A stretch of DNA of 64,000 bases, from positions 1 to 64,000 of the forward strand of contig JANBPU010000042.1 in NCBI GenBank assembly GCA_027575805.1. Reading direction: 5' to 3'. Shown one piece after another: positions 59,562-64,000 of the stretch (the first letter of the stretch is position 1; each line of letters begins with the position of its first letter). The DNA comes from Mycoemilia scoparia (lineage: Eukaryota; Kickxellomycota; Kickxellomycetes; Kickxellales; Kickxellaceae). Made by a program: the position numbers and the translations under genes. The notes beneath the pieces are model-generated. The model was not told where the DNA came from and made no database searches. It worked only from the letters and a program-made list of their open reading frames with translations.

Positions 59562-60039
59562 TGATATCCAGCGAGATTTCTTCGACACCAACTGCCCACT
59601 CACAACTATACCCCATGTTTGCCTCGCGGAGGAACCTGCGCAGCAGCAGAGTGACCGACCGCTACCAGGACAAGGTACTTGTGGATGATGTTGCTGGAGA
59701 GAGACTGCCACCACACATCCCAAAGGACCAGGTAAGTAAAAGCTCTGGCATCCGGCCTGCGAGCACACACATAACCTTCATATATCGGCTTTTCATCTGG
59801 AGATTGCCTTCGCCCGCATGCAAGCCCGCTGACTCACTCACAAGATTCTCGACACGCCAATATAGATAATCCTCGCTTCGGATCTGCCCACACCTGTTCG
59901 CATAGTCAGGGTTGATGTTGAGGGCGCCGGCAGCATCACCCCGCCAGGATTAGCTTGGTCTTCCAAGGGCGAGACGCTTGTCCTGGCGGTCGACAGCAGC
60001 GGGATGATAAAGATGGCAACTATCTGGGCACGCGGCTAA
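59562..60039 (+). pseudogene. WD40-like gene fragment, possibly Cdc20/Fizzy-related
   Basis: Two exons (about 59562-59731 and 59865-60039, GT-AG) read a 115-aa protein. The N-terminal part is polar and contains SSRVTDRYQDK, which is faintly like the C-box region of Cdc20/Cdh1 activators. The second part (PTPVRIVRVDVEGAGSITPP, then GLAWSSKGETLVLAVDSSGM) looks like one WD40 blade. A WD40 protein needs several blades, so this is truncated, or further exons continue in a way I could not join. Just beyond the stop the sequence has an intron-end look (CTAAC, then CTGACTAG) followed by FAILDSQRL in another frame, which could be the next strand. Family call is tentative. Confidence 0.35.
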
Positions 60040-61376
60040 CTACTGACTAGCAAGAAGGCATTCGCAATTCTTGATAGCCAAAGGCTAATTGAGGCGCTCC
60101 AACATCAGACAAGCTACCACAATCACGCATACACCGATATCAGCACGACCATGACAACAATATACATGCTTTATATGCATGGATGACCGCTGCTAGCTCT
60201 GAAAGCTAGCCATGCATACACGCATACATGCTCGCCCCACCTAATCGCACCCTGGAAAAGGCCTCCCGCCAGCAAACACCGCCCCACTCACTGTATTGTT
60301 TATACATATCCTACTCACACTTTATCTCACCTGTACTGTGTATTTGCACTTTTTACTTCCCAATATCATAGCATTTATTGGGAACTCAACCATATTGCTT
60401 TTTGTCCAATATACTCACCTTAGCATAATATCACTGCCAACGCACTATGGCAATCACTATTTGCACTGTGTCTATCGCCCAGTATACTGTTATTTTGCAA
60501 AGTCTGCTACTATCTGGTGGCTGGGCGCTCTCACAGCACTGCCCACTCTGAGTAAGCCTTGCTGCACATTTATATGCCGAAAACGCCCTTTTTATTGTTT
60601 TTGAGGTCCGTGTTTCGATTGTCTATGTATCTTTTCTGCCAAGAGATCACTGCACCGCCATCATCTCCCTTGCTCTTTCAGCAGTACCAAAGCGTCGACT
60701 GTGCTCAGTCCTATGCCCTTTCTCTCAGAATTGATCGACATAAAGCTGGAAACTATCTTCTGTTGCTGATGCTGTCTACACGCTCCGTGCGGCTAGGGCT
60801 TTGGTACCCAATGCACCACTTTGACAGCTATGTCCAAAACGCATCCGACGCCTGTTCTCTATGGTGTACCCACACCCTGATGCTCCTTCCAAAAAAGCAA
60901 TCTTCCATTAGTGTGCGCCCAGAGATTTGAATTTCAGAAAACCCATATCATGTGCTCTTTCGCAGATCTTCAATGCCAATTCTTGTTCAAATTGCTACAT
61001 CTCCTTATGGATCATAATTTCTGAAGGGTGAATATGCTTGATAATCAACTGTGATTTCTCCTATAATCATTGGTGGCCACCAAAAGATGATACCCTTCAA
61101 AAATAACTACCAGTCATATGGAGATTGTATCCTAATGAAACTAAACCACCATTGTGCCATCCCAGATAATTTCCAACATTGCACAGTATTTTCTTGAATA
61201 TTTGAATATGTTTGTGTATTAGAAACATGAGTGTTTTTAACAAAGTTGCTGCTATATATCTTTTTATTACTTTCTACACCGCCATACACACAAATTACTT
61301 GTTCTATGCGTTTTCATCCTTATATTGATTTCTGCGCAAAAGCAATATATAATATACGCTTGGTGCTTGTCTAATT
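60040..61376. other. intergenic region with MITE copy L
   Basis: 1.3 kb. Apart from the possible continuation of the WD40-like fragment (60040-60180) and MITE copy L, I see no supported gene. ORFs at 60296-60930 are membrane-like by composition only. Confidence 0.5.
61006..61119. mobile_element. MITE copy L
   Basis: Ends ATGGATCATAATTTCTGAAG then GGTGAA and TACCCTTCAAAAATAACTAC then CAGTCATATGG. The interior AATCAACTGTGATTTCTCCT and TTGGTGGCCACCAAAAGATG resembles copies B, C and D. Confidence 0.88.
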
Positions 61377-63754
61377 TTAATTTTCAGTTGCCGCAACAAC
61401 CGGTGCTCCTTCCATAGCGCCGCCGTTCCGGCTTGCCCCACCACCACCGCTATCTGTACTCTTTTTCCGCTTAGATCCCGGCGTTGGTGCCGAAAGTTGA
61501 TCTGAGATTATCTGGTATGCCGCATTGGCCATTGGGTTTGGCTCGTCGTCGTTTCCAGGTGACAAAAGTGACTGCTTTCTCTTCCTGGTCCTGAACTGTA
61601 TGAATGTGTTTGACCATTTTGGTGCTGCAAGCTTCGATATCCTCTCAACCTCTTTGCGCAGCGTGTTCAGGTTATGCATCACCTGGCGGTTAAGATAATT
61701 GAGGTCTTCCATCCGCTGGTGCAACTCCATGACCTTTTCTGGACTCTCGCCTGGGACTATAGTTGCTCTGCGGTTGAACATGACTCTTTCGCCCGACTCA
61801 CTGTCCAGTAGCGGCCCCTCGACTTCTGGATTTAGCCCCGTTCTTTGTGGTGCAGGCGTCTGGGCCAGTGGCGGAAGGTTGAGCGGATGCTTGGCTTGCT
61901 TTTGGTCGGCCCTCAGTCTCTGTTCTTCTAGGGCACTTTTTAACATGGCTACCCGATTTTCATAGTACTCACACTGCTTCTCCATGTCAGCCTCATGCGC
62001 ACGTCTCTTGTTTCGCAGCCTTGCCGCGCTTTGTGCATTGCGTTTTCGCTTTTTCATAATCTTTTCGTATTGGGTCTTTTCCTCCTCCGTCATCATCTCA
62101 TACGGCTTGTCTAGTCCTGGTATTTTTTTGGCGCTTGACTTTGACTTGGTCTTTTTTGAAGGCTCTTCAGTCGCATCATTGCTTTTATCACCCGACTTTG
62201 ACCTCTTGTTCCGCTTCTCTCCTGACGCCGATGCTGTTTCTGCCGCTGCCGATACTACTACTAATCCCGTTGAACTTTCATTAGGTCGGGCTTGATCTGG
62301 TGCGTTGGCTTGTTTATTTATAGGGTTTGCTGACAGATTGTCCACTGAAGTTGTCATGCTAGTAGTTGAAGTTGTAGTAGACATGGTGAGAGGTACAGCG
62401 CCACTTCCCGTATGCAATTCATGGTGATGGTGGCTATCATTTGGTCTGGTTGTCTGAATACTGGCTTCATTTGGGTGTGTACTTTGGGTGGGCGGGATGC
62501 CTGTCAAATTAGGTGGTGGTGGTTGGGTGTTTTGCAAAGGAACGGAGGATGGGATGTTCTCATCAGTATGACTTAGGATGTTGGCTCTAATAGCTCCGCC
62601 TGGGGATGTTTGATGGTGGACCGCGGATGGCGAGTGTATTGTGTTGTCAGTTGGATAGGGCGGTGGGCGGCCCAATGGCTGCGACCGATGGTGAATCGTT
62701 GAGGGGGATGGCGGTCTAAGGGGAGGAGGCATAGTAAAGGGTGCAGCGGATGGAGGCGATAGTCTTGTACTATTAGGTGGCTGATTCATTTGTCCTGGCC
62801 GCACTGATGGTGTGAGTGTTTGGTGCCCTTGATGCGGGTTGTTATCGCTGTTACTGCTGGTAGTAGTGACGGCAGTGGGAGCTGGAGCAGCATTATTTTG
62901 GTAGCCTGGTTGTGGGTCTGATGGTGGGGGCATTGGTCCCTTGGGTGTGGATGAAGGCTGCGATGGATAGTGTGGGTGCTGGCCAGATGGAGTTGTTGGA
63001 TTGAAGGGTGGCGGTGATGACGGCCCACGGCTGGGATGGTGGTGGCTACTGCCAAAGTAGTGTTGAGGATCTGCAGGCTGGTAATGCCCCTGAGGTCGCT
63101 GGTGGTAATTGTAGGATGGTGCGACATATCTGTCTTCATGTGAAGCATATGTCGCTGGGTTTCTCGCGTTGTCTTGCGGTGAGCTATAGTATGGCTGCCC
63201 ATGGTACGGTGCTCTGCCATCATACTGCCCATTGTGTTGAAGAGGAGGCTGAGGCGAGATGGGACCGCCAGACCCTGTGTTTGCTGGATAAGCCTTATTG
63301 TGGGGACTTGGATGCGGTTGGTATTGGTCATATCGATATCCCTGTGAAACTGTGGACGAAGAGGTTGCTGGCTGGGGCGGGGGAGTTGAGTGGGGATCGT
63401 ATGATTGGTGGTGGTAGCTCTAAACCAAATATGTTGCAAATATTATCAAACTTGTTGCACCTATTTCAACAAGATATTCAAAATATGATATTGTGCTGTA
63501 CTTACTTGAGGTGAAAGCTGTGGATAGTACCTACTGTTGCCTCTGCTACTACTGGCTTGGTGGTGCTCCAAAGAATTGAGGGGCGGTGGTCGTCCATAAG
63601 AAGGTGGGTTCTCTCGCACTGTGGATCCTGGGATTGGTGCTGTTGTCGGTGGAAATATTGGCCTTCTGGCCTGCTGGGCCTGGGGCGTGTGTTGGGAGGG
63701 TGATGTAAGGCTGTGTATGCCTGGTAGCTGATATCTACGACCAGAGTCCGTCAT
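61377..63754 (-). CDS. bZIP transcription factor, two exons
   Basis: A 763-aa regulator from exons 63506-63754 and 61377-63419 (minus strand, phase 0 join). A single basic-leucine zipper lies near residues 540-590: the basic part KKRKRNAQSAARLRNKRRAH carries the N-x7-R DNA-contact pattern, and a short coiled coil follows (EKQCEYYENRVAMLKSALEE). A second predicted helical stretch (VMELHQRMEDLNYLNRQVMH, then NLNTLRKEVERI) lies near 650-690. The rest is low-complexity and rich in Pro, His, Ser, Thr and Gln. I start at MTDSGRR (63754); an in-frame ATG 16 codons upstream at 63802 exists. The basic region is of the fungal AP-1/Atf type in outline, but I cannot name an orthologue. Confidence 0.88.
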
Positions 63755-64000
63755 TTCTGAAACTAATTTGCCAAAAACTACCAACAAAGTTCGAGGCGAC
63801 AATAGGATATGTATGTGTGTGATACCACAGCCCTTTCCGATATAATGGAGATACCAGATGGAAAAATATATACTGCCGGTTGCTAATAAGTATAGTATTG
63901 TAAGAGAAGAGAGCTGTGAAGAGGGCCCGTCAAAAATTTAAAATGCAAAATGAAGTTTAGCAGAGAAAGGCAACAGAGAAAAAGCCTTTTAGGCGTAAAC
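63755..64000. other. upstream region of the bZIP gene, window end
   Basis: 246 bp, no gene seen; presumably bZIP promoter and leader. Confidence 0.4.

Noticed and set aside
60296..60930. Plus-strand ORFs that look like membrane proteins
   Set aside because: Hydrophobicity follows from T-rich DNA; no motif, no supporting splice structure.

Overview
This is a gene-dense piece of a fungal nuclear genome. Nearly every housekeeping gene is split by short introns (about 50-300 bp, mostly GT-AG with a few GC-AG). The proteins are typically fungal: GAS-type GPI-anchored glucanosyltransferases, MATA-type HMG-box regulators, kynureninase, Ste14/Rce1 CAAX-processing enzymes. No single gene fixes the species. 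The HMG-box types, the intron density and the mixed AT-rich and microsatellite-rich composition suggest a zygomycete-grade (early-diverging) fungus; that placement is inference.

Layout: 0.9-6.8 kb, kynureninase then an importin-11/Kap120-type karyopherin, both +. 7.4-10.0 kb, the histone acetyltransferase GCN5 (+), with two GC-AG introns and microsatellite-bearing introns. 10.0-25.7 kb, two intronless MATA_HMG-box genes, both on -, set in about 12 kb of non-coding, microsatellite-rich DNA. 25.8-35.6 kb (+), YME2 (mitochondrial inner membrane), two tandem GH72 glucanosyltransferases (one with a CBM43/X8 Cys-box, one without) and MIC60. 35.9-43.3 kb (+), an Ent3/epsinR-type ENTH protein, an RRM+CCHC-knuckle RNA-binding protein and TIM50. 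43.5-48.2 kb, a small DUF2462 protein (-), STE14/ICMT (+) and DOM34/Pelota (+). 48.5-54.9 kb, a ribosome-biogenesis cluster: fibrillarin (-), TSR1 (-) and KRR1 (+), the last two divergent from a 235-bp promoter. 54.9-58.8 kb, RCE1 (-) and an AAAP amino-acid transporter (+). 59.6-60.0 kb, a WD40-like gene fragment. 61.4-63.8 kb, a bZIP regulator (-).

Two repeat families run through the non-coding DNA. One is a MITE of about 105-115 bp with long terminal inverted repeats (12 copies recognised; three lie in introns of STE14 and DOM34). The other is an 80-95 bp element present three times, each copy flanked by a 16-19 bp direct repeat. That is the signature of retroposition, so it looks like a very small SINE-like element. 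It is the strongest candidate for something undescribed here.

Functional themes: CAAX protein maturation (RCE1 then STE14) within 12 kb; small-subunit ribosome synthesis (NOP1, TSR1, KRR1) plus ribosome rescue (DOM34); mitochondrial inner membrane (YME2, MIC60, TIM50); cell-wall glucan remodelling (two GAS genes). These neighbourhoods are not operons, and any co-regulation is inference.
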